A stretch of 34,170 nucleotides of DNA from assembly GCA_041495205.1 (NCBI GenBank), contig JBGQCF010000021.1, forward strand, positions 1-34,170, in the 5' to 3' direction. Shown here piece after piece: positions 1 through 6,100 of the stretch. How positions within the stretch are numbered: the first letter of the stretch is position 1; every line of letters starts with the position of its first letter. Below the pieces are notes generated by a model. It had not been told where the DNA came from, did no database searches, and was given only the letters and a program-made list of their open reading frames with translations. The stretch is from JAHFRG01 sp041495205 (GTDB lineage Bacteria > Pseudomonadota > Gammaproteobacteria > Burkholderiales > JAHFRG01). Both the position numbers and the translations under genes were made by a program.

Positions 1-602
1 GCCACCCGCATCAGCTTGAACACCTTGAGCTTGCCTGTGGAAGGCACGTGGGGCCCCCGGCAAAGATCAATGAAGTTATCCTGCCCGTAGAGCGAAATCT
101 GCTCGCCTCCGGGAATGGCGGCGATGATTTCCGCCTTGTAGTGCTCGCCCATGTTCTTGAAAAACGCCACCGCTTGGTCGCGCGGCATGACCTGGCGTTT
201 TACCGGGATGTCGCGCTTGACGATTTCCGTCATGCGTTTTTCAATCGCTTGCAGGTCTTCCGGAGTAAACGGGCGCTTATAGGAAAAATCGTAATAAAAG
301 CCGTCCTCAATCACCGGGCCGATGGTGACCTGCGCATCGGGAAACAATTCCTTGACTGCATGCGCCAGCAGGTGCGCGGTGGAATGGCGGATGATTTCCA
401 GTCCTTCCCGGTCCTTGTCGGTGACGACTGAAAGCTCGCTGTCCGCTTCGATCACGAACGAGGTATCCACCAGCTTGCCGTTCACTTTTCCCGCGAGCGC
501 CGCGCGCGCAAGCCCCGCGCCGATGCCGGCCGCGACATCCGCGACCGTCACCGGCTTGTCAAACTTGCGCTCAGAACCGTCGGGCAACCGCACTACAGGC
601 AT
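1..602 (-). CDS. thrS: Threonyl-tRNA synthetase, N-terminal part (runs off the window)
   Basis: Charges tRNA-Thr in the cytoplasm. About 200 N-terminal residues are present and the gene continues beyond base 1. Residues 1-62 form the TGS domain, beginning MPVVRLPDGS as in E. coli ThrRS. The second (editing) domain follows, with the zinc-type HxxxH at His73/His77 in RHSTAHLLAHA and the downstream Cys181/His185 of CRGPHVPSTG, which match the editing-site residues of E. coli ThrS. The ATG at 600-602 gives the expected family N-terminus, although no strong Shine-Dalgarno precedes it. The gene lies downstream of tRNA-Val on the same strand, separated by a hairpin. The catalytic class II core lies outside the window. 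Confidence 0.97.
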   Translation of the reverse strand, partial: MPVVRLPDGSERKFDKPVTVADVAAGIGAGLARAALAGKVNGKLVDTSFVIEADSELSVVTDKDREGLEIIRHSTAHLLAHAVKELFPDAQVTIGPVIEDGFYYDFSYKRPFTPEDLQAIEKRMTEIVKRDIPVKRQVMPRDQAVAFFKNMGEHYKAEIIAAIPGGEQISLYGQDNFIDLCRGPHVPSTGKLKVFKLMRV

Positions 603-623
603 GGGATTGAATCCACAAAACAC

Positions 624-646
624 AAAGTGCGGCGGCGCCGCACTTT
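624..646 (-). terminator. Strong hairpin between tRNA-Val and thrS
   Basis: A perfect 10-bp stem (624-633 with 637-646) closes a 3-nt loop. On the minus strand it follows the tRNA 3' end by about 14 nt and is followed by a T-rich but interrupted stretch, so it could terminate or process the tRNA transcript, or act as a thrS leader structure. It is not a canonical U-run terminator. Confidence 0.5.
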
Positions 647-660
647 ACTTATTTAAATGC

Positions 661-737
661 TGGTAGGCGCGATTGGACTCGAACCAACGACCCCCACCAT
701 GTCAAGGTGATGCTCTAACCAGCTGAGCTACGCGCCT
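661..737 (-). tRNA. tRNA-Val (anticodon GAC)
   Basis: The complete cloverleaf can be read on the minus strand. It has a 7-bp acceptor stem (AGGCGCG / CGCGCCT), a D arm GCTC...GAGC, and an anticodon stem-loop TCACC-TTGACAT-GGTGG with anticodon GAC at 701-703. The T arm is GTTGG-TTCGAGT-CCAAT, the discriminator is A, and CCA is encoded (661-663). GAC reads valine codons GUC/GUU. It is transcribed from its own promoter at 750-778. Confidence 0.97.
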
Positions 738-749
738 AATCAAGCGTGC

Positions 750-778
750 ATTCTAGCCCAATCGGCCTGCGCCTTCAA
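750..778 (-). promoter_or_regulatory. Sigma-70 promoter of tRNA-Val
   Basis: On the minus strand, TTGAAG (773-778) and TAGAAT (750-755) are separated by exactly 17 nt. The -10 box sits about 12 nt before the tRNA 5' end, the expected place for a stable-RNA promoter. Confidence 0.75.
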
Positions 779-784
779 ACCGCA

Positions 785-1525
785 TCAATCCGTTATTACA
801 GGTTCGCGAGGTTTGCTTTTCGCCATTTTCCACAACATCCACGCGCCGAAGGCAACTGAACCCCACATCGCCAGAAACGCGATCAAGCGGGTGAACGAAG
901 CAAACCGGGTGTCCCATGCAAGCAGATGCAGATGCGAAAGCATGTAATACCAGTCGTGGATGACGTCGCCGCTGCCGCCAATCGACAGCAGCGGCAATTC
1001 CATGGCGTGGGCATCGGCCATGTAAGTTGCGACATTATAGAAATTGGTGGCGAGCCACGCGCCGCACACTGACAGCGCAAAATAATCCGGCTGGCGCAGG
1101 AATATAACTGCGGCGCCAATCGGCGCGGCGAGCTGCAAAATTGTTCCTCCGGCCACCGCCAGGAACTCGCCGTCGAAACGGAACACCAGATGCCCCGCTT
1201 CATGTATGCCCAGATTCAAGCCGCCGAACAGGCTCGTATAAAGCGGGTCGCGCAAATGCTCAACGCCAATCCAGGCGAGCCATAGCAGCAAAAGCGCGCG
1301 TCCATACCAAATGCGGCCCTCGCACCAGGTTTCGATTTGTTTGCGCAGTGATTGCCAAAAACCGTCTTCTTGCTCGGCCTCGGGCGCAAAATGCGACAGC
1401 TCTCCTCTAAGCGCCGCTTCAACCTTGGCGTAAATCGCCCCGCAGTGCGGGCATTCGGATTCAGGCGCGGTGTCGCCGGGTTTTCGCTGGTAGCCGCATT
1501 TAACGCAGCGTTTTTCTAGGGGCAT
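785..1525 (-). CDS. Zinc-ribbon membrane protein with HEAGH (M50-like) motif
   Basis: A 246-aa protein of unknown function. Residues 1-30 form a four-cysteine zinc ribbon (Cys7, Cys10, Cys25, Cys28). After a linker there are about four hydrophobic segments (near 76-100, 122-145, 150-170 and 212-232). The motif HEAGH at 108-112, followed by a hydrophobic stretch, is the HExxH zinc site typical of site-2-type (M50) membrane peptidases. A third ligand is not obvious; His190-Asp191 is a candidate. The ATG at 1523-1525 is directly preceded by GTCTAAC, an attC-type core, and there is no good Shine-Dalgarno. The zinc-ribbon coding part recurs as fragments at 2098-2222 and 3216-3342. Function as an active protease is inference; it could be a degenerate relative. 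Confidence 0.75.
   Translation of the reverse strand: MPLEKRCVKCGYQRKPGDTAPESECPHCGAIYAKVEAALRGELSHFAPEAEQEDGFWQSLRKQIETWCEGRIWYGRALLLLWLAWIGVEHLRDPLYTSLFGGLNLGIHEAGHLVFRFDGEFLAVAGGTILQLAAPIGAAVIFLRQPDYFALSVCGAWLATNFYNVATYMADAHAMELPLLSIGGSGDVIHDWYYMLSHLHLLAWDTRFASFTRLIAFLAMWGSVAFGAWMLWKMAKSKPREPVITD
1442..1516 (-). repeat. Zinc-ribbon module, copy 1 (inside the intact gene)
   Basis: This N-terminal coding stretch of the 785-1525 gene closely matches copies 2 (2098-2222) and 3 (3216-3342). It lacks the extra ~45 nt ending GACCTGACCC (plus strand) that copies 2 and 3 share. It is the only copy that continues into a long reading frame. Confidence 0.85.
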
Positions 1526-1527
1526 GG

Positions 1528-1534
1528 GTTAGAC
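1528..1534 (-). other. attC-type R'' core after the toxin gene
   Basis: The minus strand reads GTCTAAC (RYYYAAC) 6 nt past the toxin stop codon, the usual place for the start of an integron attC site. The rest of an attC is not found. Instead the zinc-ribbon gene starts 2 nt later, so the site appears truncated or split. Confidence 0.4.
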
Positions 1535-1540
1535 AGCGCC

Positions 1541-1810
1541 CTAGAATTGTGTAAGCAATTTTTCGTATTCACTGTGAGGGCCGATCCAAAACCATATAAC
1601 CGTGCCTTCGCGCAGCAAACCCACCGCGCGCCAGTTCAGGTCTATACGAACCGAATAAATTGGAAGGGTATTGTGAACCTTTTTGAACCGGAGAGATGGG
1701 TGCGCAGGATTGTCTGCCCAGAGACGATAGGTAGCGCGGGCTTTTGCTTGAACAGCTTCAGGAGCAGCCGCGAGAAGTTGACGGAATTTCTGAGTGGTTT
1801 GCGACTGCAC
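1541..1810 (-). CDS. RelE/ParE-superfamily toxin
   Basis: An 89-aa small basic protein downstream of a compatible antitoxin. The C-terminal half (HPSLRFKKV, then IYSVRIDLNWRAVGLL, then IWFWIGPHSEYEKLL) has the spacing of RelE/ParE-like toxins: a Lys/Arg-rich strand, an arginine in the central sheet, and a late IG-H-Y-LL motif. By family it would cleave mRNA at ribosomes or poison gyrase; the sequence does not say which. The start is GTG at 1808-1810, 5 nt after the antitoxin TAG, implying translational coupling. The pair sits between attC-type half sites, as is common for cassette-borne addiction modules in chromosomal integrons. Confidence 0.8.
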   Translation of the reverse strand: MQSQTTQKFRQLLAAAPEAVQAKARATYRLWADNPAHPSLRFKKVHNTLPIYSVRIDLNWRAVGLLREGTVIWFWIGPHSEYEKLLTQF

Positions 1811-1815
1811 CAGCT

Positions 1816-2019
1816 CTAAAGGGGTTGAGTGCGCCCGGCCAGGTATTCGGCAAGCGCTTCCTCGGAAAGCTTAGCCAGTACATCCTGAGACTTAGCAAAG
1901 GACTCCGACCAACGGCGCTCCGAAGCAAGCTCCTCCAACAGGATAGCCGCCAACGCATCCTGTTCGGGCGCGGGAAGCTTGGCGACTTCGCTTAGCGCTT
2001 TCTCAAGTAACTGTGTCAT
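1816..2019 (-). CDS. Antitoxin of the RelE/ParE-like pair
   Basis: A 67-aa acidic, mostly helical protein without a visible DNA-binding fold. It starts MTQLLEKALSEVAKLPAPEQDALA, a pattern familiar from small antitoxins encoded just upstream of RelE/ParE-like toxins; the C-terminus (LAEYLAGRTQPL) would bind the toxin by family analogy. The ATG at 2017-2019 has GGAG 8 nt upstream. The cassette junction lies about 50 nt upstream (GTTAGAC on the minus strand, 2071-2077), leaving room for its own promoter in the AT-rich leader. Confidence 0.75.
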   Translation of the reverse strand: MTQLLEKALSEVAKLPAPEQDALAAILLEELASERRWSESFAKSQDVLAKLSEEALAEYLAGRTQPL

Positions 2020-2049
2020 GGTGATGCTCCAAAGATCTGAACTCTAATA

Positions 2050-2175
2050 TTACTCCATACGACATGCGCGGTCTAACGTCGCGTCAACCGGCGCGCCGCA
2101 GTGCGGACATTCGGTTTCAGGCGCGGTGTCGCCGGGTTTTCGCTGGTAGCCGCATTTGATGCAGAGTTTTTCCAC
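2050..2175 (-). pseudogene. Truncated zinc-ribbon gene, copy 2
   Basis: A 41-codon frame from GTG (2173-2175) starts VEKLCIKCGYQRKPGD and keeps all four cysteines through CPHCG. It then runs straight into attC-like right-arm sequence and stops at TAA (2050-2052). It lacks the membrane and HEAGH parts of the full gene. It has no convincing Shine-Dalgarno. It could be a fragment or, less likely, an expressed mini zinc ribbon. Confidence 0.6.
2071..2097 (-). other. attC right half (L'-R') before the toxin-antitoxin cassette
   Basis: The minus strand reads GGCGCGCCGGTTGACGCGAC and then GTTAGAC (2071-2077), a full match to the R' consensus GTTRRRY with a GC-rich L' arm. The arm CGCCGGT (2087-2093) can pair with ACCTGGCG of the half site at 2231-2257, leaving one unpaired T, as attC arms do. 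The zinc-ribbon copy 2 lies between the two halves. Confidence 0.5.
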
Positions 2176-2222
2176 GGGCTATTTATTTTTTACTTCAATA
2201 CTGATATTTAAAGACCTGACCC
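2098..2222 (-). repeat. Direct repeat, copy 2 (zinc-ribbon fragment plus GACCTGACCC tail)
   Basis: About 125 nt aligned by eye with 3216-3342, with roughly a dozen differences and one 1-nt gap. On the minus strand it begins GGGTCAGGTCTTTAAATATC, then an A-rich stretch, then the zinc-ribbon coding fragment. The GGGTCAGGTCTT start resembles sequence I associate with REP-type/IS200-like elements, but no transposase is present, so that link is only an impression. Confidence 0.85.
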
Positions 2223-2230
2223 TTGTGTCC

Positions 2231-2257
2231 TCGCGACGCCAGGTAAAAAGGTTAGAG
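2231..2257 (-). other. attC left half (R''-L'') after the Sel1 gene
   Basis: The minus strand reads CTCTAAC (2251-2257), one base off RYYYAAC, followed by an arm containing ACCTGGCG. This is complementary, with one bulged T, to CGCCGGT of the right half at 2071-2097. Together they look like one attC opened by the 2098-2222 repeat. Confidence 0.4.
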
Positions 2258-2344
2258 AGGAGGAGCGATTGATGTAAGCGAAAAACGTTCCTTATTGTTT
2301 CTGGCACTCATCATAGCCAAAACTATCTTCCATCAAGCGTGCTG

Positions 2345-3043
2345 CTACTTCCCGTAAAGTTGATCAGCATTCTTCTGAGCCAAGCATTCACTGTAGACTT
2401 TGTCCGCATAACTTCTGTTAGATTCGGTACCCTTAGGATACTTATTAGACTCATAGTAGGTTTTCCAGCACCCGCTAGCGGGGTCGCCTAGAAGTGCCAT
2501 GCACCCGGAATTTAGGGGGTTTGCGTTGCATATTTTGTAATTACGTTCTGCCTCTTCGTAGCGCTGCACGGACATTTCGGACGCCGGTTTTGTGGCGCGA
2601 TTACTTGCGTCTTTCGCGATAGCTTTTCCTTTCTCAGCAGCCGCGACATTAGCAGCGTTTCCAGTTGGCGCGGGCTCTGATCGGATGGACTCATGTTGTT
2701 GCATTTGTGTCTCGAATTGATCGCGTCTCGCCATCCAACTTTGTGCGATATTGTCACCATTTGTTGCAGCTTTCTTGTACCAATAGAGCGCTTTTCCCGG
2801 ACATTGGGTTACCAAATAGCCACTTTCATAGCAGACGGCGAGATTTCGCTGTGCCACGGCATCACCCGCGTTAGCTGACTGCCGCATTTTCAAAAAATCG
2901 GGATGCGGTTTAGGTAATGGCGTTTCATCATCTGATGGGGAAAAATATGACTCTGGGCCGCATTCTGACGCGGATGCCGAAGTGGCGAAGCCGGTCGTAA
3001 TAAGCAGAAAATAACCGACAAAAATAACGATTGCCTTGTTCAT
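2345..3043 (-). CDS. Secreted Sel1-repeat protein
   Basis: A 232-aa protein. Residues 1-26 form a Sec signal peptide (MNKAIVIFVGYFLLITTGFA, with a cleavage site near SASASE). A Sel1-like/TPR unit spans about 55-105 (GDAVAQRNLAVCYESGYLVTQ followed by KALYWYKKAATNGDNIAQSWMA). The rest is an Ala/Lys/Glu-rich, probably helical region and a C-terminal region with four cysteines (172-220) that could form disulfides in the periplasm. Sel1 repeats mediate protein-protein contacts; no partner can be named. The gene is bracketed by direct repeats at 2098-2222 and 3216-3342 and is relatively AT-rich compared with the core genes, consistent with acquired DNA. The start ATG follows AAGGGGAAGCAGC, an acceptable ribosome site. 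Confidence 0.75.
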   Translation of the reverse strand: MNKAIVIFVGYFLLITTGFATSASASECGPESYFSPSDDETPLPKPHPDFLKMRQSANAGDAVAQRNLAVCYESGYLVTQCPGKALYWYKKAATNGDNIAQSWMARRDQFETQMQQHESIRSEPAPTGNAANVAAAEKGKAIAKDASNRATKPASEMSVQRYEEAERNYKICNANPLNSGCMALLGDPASGCWKTYYESNKYPKGTESNRSYADKVYSECLAQKNADQLYGK

Positions 3044-3173
3044 GCTGCTTCCCCTTATGACCCGCCCCGAAAAACAACTAGTTCAACTTGCCTAGCCCCT
3101 TCACTATTTGGCGTGCCCGGGGCGGCTGATCAAAATCGAGCACTTTAAATATATGCGAAGCGACCTAGAATAG

Positions 3174-3293
3174 CTATGAATGAATTAGTGCACATAAATC
3201 ACGGCGGCTGACATGGCAGTGCCGGCATTCGGTTTCAGGCGCAGGGTCGCCGGATTTTCGCTGGTAGCCGCATTTGACGCAGAGTTTTTCCAC
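3174..3293 (-). pseudogene. Truncated zinc-ribbon gene, copy 3
   Basis: A 39-codon frame from GTG (3291-3293) starts VEKLCVKCGYQRKSGD. It ends at TAG (3174-3176) after ECRHCHVSRR, so the fourth-cysteine region has diverged (CPHCG has become CRHCH). It lacks the membrane part. It lies inside direct repeat copy 3. Confidence 0.55.
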
Positions 3294-3342
3294 GTTCAAT
3301 TTACTTTTTTACATCAATGCTGATATTTCAAGACCTGACCCC
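3216..3342 (-). repeat. Direct repeat, copy 3 (zinc-ribbon fragment plus GACCTGACCC tail)
   Basis: Same orientation and organisation as 2098-2222. The tail abuts the attC-like sequence that follows the ICMT gene. With copy 2 it brackets the Sel1 gene. The intergenic stretch 3044-3215 otherwise holds only an inverted repeat (CCGCCCCG near 3063 with CGGGGCGG near 3117) and no gene I can support. Confidence 0.85.
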
Positions 3343-3390
3343 ACTGTTGTTTCACCGTCTTTGCGCGTTCGGTGGAGAGCGTTGTTGGGC
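3343..3390 (-). other. Partial attC-like site after the ICMT gene
   Basis: The minus strand reads GCCCAAC (3384-3390), a full RYYYAAC match 13 nt after the stop codon. It is followed by arms CACCG ... CGGTG that can form a stem. The expected GTTRRRY end is replaced by AGTGGGG at the junction with repeat copy 3, so the site is incomplete. Confidence 0.4.
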
Positions 3391-3403
3391 ATGACTTCAC
3401 CAC

Positions 3404-3868
3404 TCAGAAATATCTTCGAACCTTGGAACGGTACTGCCGATAGGTTTCACCAAACTTCTGCTCGAGGTAGCGCTCCTCGCGCAGGACAACCCCGCGATGC
3501 ATGAGGATGAGAAGCGGGACTAGCACGACAATGCCCCACCACGTATTGACGGCCAAGGTGAGTCCGAAGTAGAGGAGCGTTAGGGCCATATAGAGGGGAT
3601 TGCGGGAGAAGCGAAACGGGCCGGATGTGACAATGGCCGTGGTGGGGAGCGAGGGATTCACGTTCGTACCTGCGGCCAGCAACGCACTTCTTCCCCATAA
3701 CGCGATCCCAACAGCAAGCATGACCAGCGCGAGGCCGGGCCAGAGAGCAACGGCGTGGTCAAAGATTGGCATCGGCCAGAACCAACGAAGCGCAAGAACA
3801 ACGGCAAACGCGATGCCATAGAGCAACGGCGGGAGCAGGATGACGCCAGGGTTATCTCTTTGTGTCAT
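3404..3868 (-). CDS. Isoprenylcysteine carboxyl methyltransferase (ICMT)-family membrane protein
   Basis: 154 aa with hydrophobic helices near 10-28, 38-58 and 95-125. The family's C-terminal signature is clear: GPFRFSRNPLYMA (about 85-97), then VVLREERYLEQKFGETYRQYRSKVRRYF at the end. In ICMT/PEMT-like enzymes these segments bind S-adenosylmethionine and the substrate at the membrane. Bacterial members act on unknown small or lipid substrates, so the substrate here is open. The start ATG at 3866-3868 lies 18 nt from an attC-like site and the stop is followed by another, so it looks like a single-gene integron cassette. Confidence 0.85.
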   Translation of the reverse strand: MTQRDNPGVILLPPLLYGIAFAVVLALRWFWPMPIFDHAVALWPGLALVMLAVGIALWGRSALLAAGTNVNPSLPTTAIVTSGPFRFSRNPLYMALTLLYFGLTLAVNTWWGIVVLVPLLILMHRGVVLREERYLEQKFGETYRQYRSKVRRYF

Positions 3869-3886
3869 CGCATTATCTCTCTAGAC

Positions 3887-3934
3887 GCCCAACGTGCCGT
3901 TCAGCAGCGCGCCGAATGCGAGCAGCGGTTAGAT
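3887..3934 (-). other. attC recombination site (HEPN cassette)
   Basis: On the minus strand ATCTAAC (3928-3934) matches RYYYAAC and GTTGGGC (3887-3893) matches GTTRRRY, 34 nt apart. Inner arms CCG...CGG and a GC-rich core can fold. The R'' core lies 1 nt past the TGA of the HEPN-like gene, the standard cassette arrangement. This is the best-preserved attC on this side. Confidence 0.7.
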
Positions 3935-3935
3935 C

Positions 3936-4583
3936 TCATGAGAACTTGGCGAGCAAAAACTGCTCAACGAAACCGATGACACTCCCAACATCCTGTGGCG
4001 TAATCTTGTCCCAGTTCGCATGCATCGCGTAGTCGCGGACCTTAGGCATCGTGTCAAGCAACGTTTTTTGAGCACCACCAACCAAACCTTTGGCCTTTAA
4101 GGCGTTTACAACCTCTTGCATTCCTTTGTCCGACACAGGCAGTCCGTTCATTAGCGCGAAGCGCTTCAAAGCATCTTCGAGAGCAGCACACGCCAGCACT
4201 GCTGCAACATCTTTAGCACCCTCAGCTAGAGAAGTTTTCGCGAGAGCCACAAAGTCACCATAGATCTCGCCGGAAATGGTTGCTTGAACGGAAAACGCAT
4301 AACCACCGTCGTAGTCAGCTTTTGCACCTCGGAAAATGCCCTTCAAAGCATCAACATCATCGTCCCACCCCTTACATTTCTCGTAGAAAGCAGCGAAGTT
4401 CTCATAGTGCGGAGAATCTTCTCCAAATGCAGCACGGATAATGTTTTTAACGCTAGTCGCCCATTGCTGCCATTCGGCAATGTTGTATTTGCGAAAACCG
4501 CTGTCATCGACGTGAGAGCGAAGGGTGTTCATCTGCGCTTCGAGTTCTACGAAGCGTTTAGTGATGGTGGCATCAATGGACAT
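3936..4583 (-). CDS. HEPN-like protein, first cassette after attI-like sequence
   Basis: A 215-aa soluble protein I do not recognise by name. It has a helical N-terminus (residues 1-50), a middle domain (55-110) and a helical C-terminal domain (115-212). The C-terminal part ends with KVRDYAMHANWDKITPQDVGSV, in which R183-xxxx-H188 fits the Rx4-6H signature of HEPN domains, the RNase fold common in toxins and abortive-infection proteins (DUF4145-like proteins show similar endings). RNase activity and a defence role are inference. It occupies the first-cassette position directly behind the attI-like segment 4594-4646, where expression is usually strongest. Base composition is more AT-rich than fumC next door. 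Confidence 0.6.
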   Translation of the reverse strand: MSIDATITKRFVELEAQMNTLRSHVDDSGFRKYNIAEWQQWATSVKNIIRAAFGEDSPHYENFAAFYEKCKGWDDDVDALKGIFRGAKADYDGGYAFSVQATISGEIYGDFVALAKTSLAEGAKDVAAVLACAALEDALKRFALMNGLPVSDKGMQEVVNALKAKGLVGGAQKTLLDTMPKVRDYAMHANWDKITPQDVGSVIGFVEQFLLAKFS

Positions 4584-4593
4584 GAACTAACGT

Positions 4594-4646
4594 GAAATAG
4601 ACCACACAAAAGCGGATTTATATTGCGGCATTTTGCCCATGTTTTT
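4594..4646 (-). other. attI-like leader, inverted copy of 30599-30651
   Basis: On the minus strand this 53-nt segment matches 30599-30651 (plus) at 47 positions by eye, including an uninterrupted GGGCAAAATG and CAATATAAA. It is followed by CACGTTAG and the ATG of the HEPN-like gene. It begins 17 nt past the fumC stop. No integrase gene is next to this copy. Calling it attI rests on its twin lying beside an integrase remnant. Confidence 0.55.
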
Positions 4647-4662
4647 ATAAATGCGGCCTAGG

Positions 4663-6054
4663 CTATTTTTTGCCCACCATGTCCTGCGGTTTCACCCACT
4701 GGTCGAACTGTTTGGCGGTGACATAACCCGACGCGATTGCCGCATCGCGCAGGCTCAATCCTTCCTTGTGCGCTTTCTTGGCGATCTGCGCCGCCTTGTC
4801 ATAGCCGATGTGCGGATTCAACGCGGTCACCAGCATCAGCGAATTATTGAGAAGTTCTTTTATGCGCCCGCGATTGGCTTCGATGCCCACTGCGCAGTTG
4901 TCGTTGAAACTTACCGCGCCGTCCGCGAGCAGCCGCACGCTTTGCAGGAAATCGTGGATGATGAGCGGCTTAAACACGTTGAGCTCGAAATTGCCCATTG
5001 CCCCGCCAAGGTTGATCGCCACATCATTGCCCATGACTTGGCAGCACAACATGGTGAGCGCTTCCGACTGAGTGGGATTCACCTTGCCCGGCATGATGGA
5101 GCTGCCCGGCTCGTTCTCGGGAATTCTGAGTTCGCCCAGACCGCAACGCGGTCCGCCCGCCAGCCAGCGCACATCGTTGGCGATTTTCATCAATGAGGCC
5201 GCGAGCGTCTTCAATGCGCCGTGCGCGTGCACCAGCGCGTCATTGGAGGCGAGCGCCTCGAACTTGTTGGGCGCGGTGATAAATGGCAACCGGGTCAGCC
5301 GCGCGAGTTCTTTGGCGGCCTTTGCCGCAAACTGCGGATGGGCGTTCAAGCCCGTGCCCACCGCGGTGCCACCCAGCGCGAGTTCGCAAAGGTGCGGAAG
5401 CACAGCATCCACATGCGCCAGGCCGTGATCGAGTTGCGAGACATAGCCGGAAAACTCCTGCCCCAAGGTCAACGGTACAGCGTCCTGCAAATGGGTGCGG
5501 CCGATTTTGATGATGGAGTCGAATTTCTGCGCTTTTTTATTGAGCGTATCGCGCAGCTTGCGGATGCTAGGGATCAGCCGCCGGGTTAGCGCCTGCACCG
5601 CGGCCACATGCATCGCGGTGGGGAACACATCATTCGATGATTGCCCTCGGTTGACCTCGTCGTTGGGGTGCACCAGGCGCTTTTCGCCGCGCTCCCCGCC
5701 CAGCAGTTCCGAGGCGCGGTTCGCCAGCACCTCGTTCATGTTCATGTTGGTCTGCGTGCCGGAACCGGTTTGCCACACCATCAGCGGGAATTCGCTGTCG
5801 TGGCGCCCTGCCACCACTTCATCCGCCGCCTTGATGATGGCTGCGGCTTTCTTCGCGTTTAGCACGCCGAGCTCGCGATTGACGCTGGCGGCCGCCCGTT
5901 TCACCAGCGCCAGCGCATAGATGAGATCGAGCGGCATGCGTTCGCCGGAAATTTTGAAGTTTTGCAAGCTGCGCTGCGTCTGTGCGCCCCACAATTTCCC
6001 GGCAGGCACTTTGATTTCGCCGAAGGTATCGCGCTCGGTGCGGAACTTGCTCAT
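4663..6054 (-). CDS. fumC: Class II fumarate hydratase
   Basis: Interconverts fumarate and malate in the TCA cycle; iron-independent homotetramer in the cytoplasm. 463 aa, the normal FumC length. The family signature GSSIMPGKVN is at 317-326 (catalytic loop serine Ser318), and the general base region GRTHLQDA carries His188, both at E. coli numbering. Other conserved blocks are SGTQTNMNMNEV (98-109) and HPNDEVNRGQSSND (129-142). Aspartase shares the fold, but the N-terminus and loop favour fumarase. It is the last core gene before the accessory block: its stop codon is 17 nt from the attI-like copy. Confidence 0.96.
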   Translation of the reverse strand: MSKFRTERDTFGEIKVPAGKLWGAQTQRSLQNFKISGERMPLDLIYALALVKRAAASVNRELGVLNAKKAAAIIKAADEVVAGRHDSEFPLMVWQTGSGTQTNMNMNEVLANRASELLGGERGEKRLVHPNDEVNRGQSSNDVFPTAMHVAAVQALTRRLIPSIRKLRDTLNKKAQKFDSIIKIGRTHLQDAVPLTLGQEFSGYVSQLDHGLAHVDAVLPHLCELALGGTAVGTGLNAHPQFAAKAAKELARLTRLPFITAPNKFEALASNDALVHAHGALKTLAASLMKIANDVRWLAGGPRCGLGELRIPENEPGSSIMPGKVNPTQSEALTMLCCQVMGNDVAINLGGAMGNFELNVFKPLIIHDFLQSVRLLADGAVSFNDNCAVGIEANRGRIKELLNNSLMLVTALNPHIGYDKAAQIAKKAHKEGLSLRDAAIASGYVTAKQFDQWVKPQDMVGKK

Positions 6055-6100
6055 GACCTTCTCCCCTAAAACGGCCTATGAAATTATAACCGTTTGCGGG

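Noticed and set aside
624..646. attC site next to tRNA-Val
   Set aside because: The hairpin is perfect and short, without RYYYAAC/GTTRRRY cores or bulged bases.
48..666. Open frames on the plus strand over thrS
   Set aside because: They are antisense to the conserved ThrRS TGS and editing domains.
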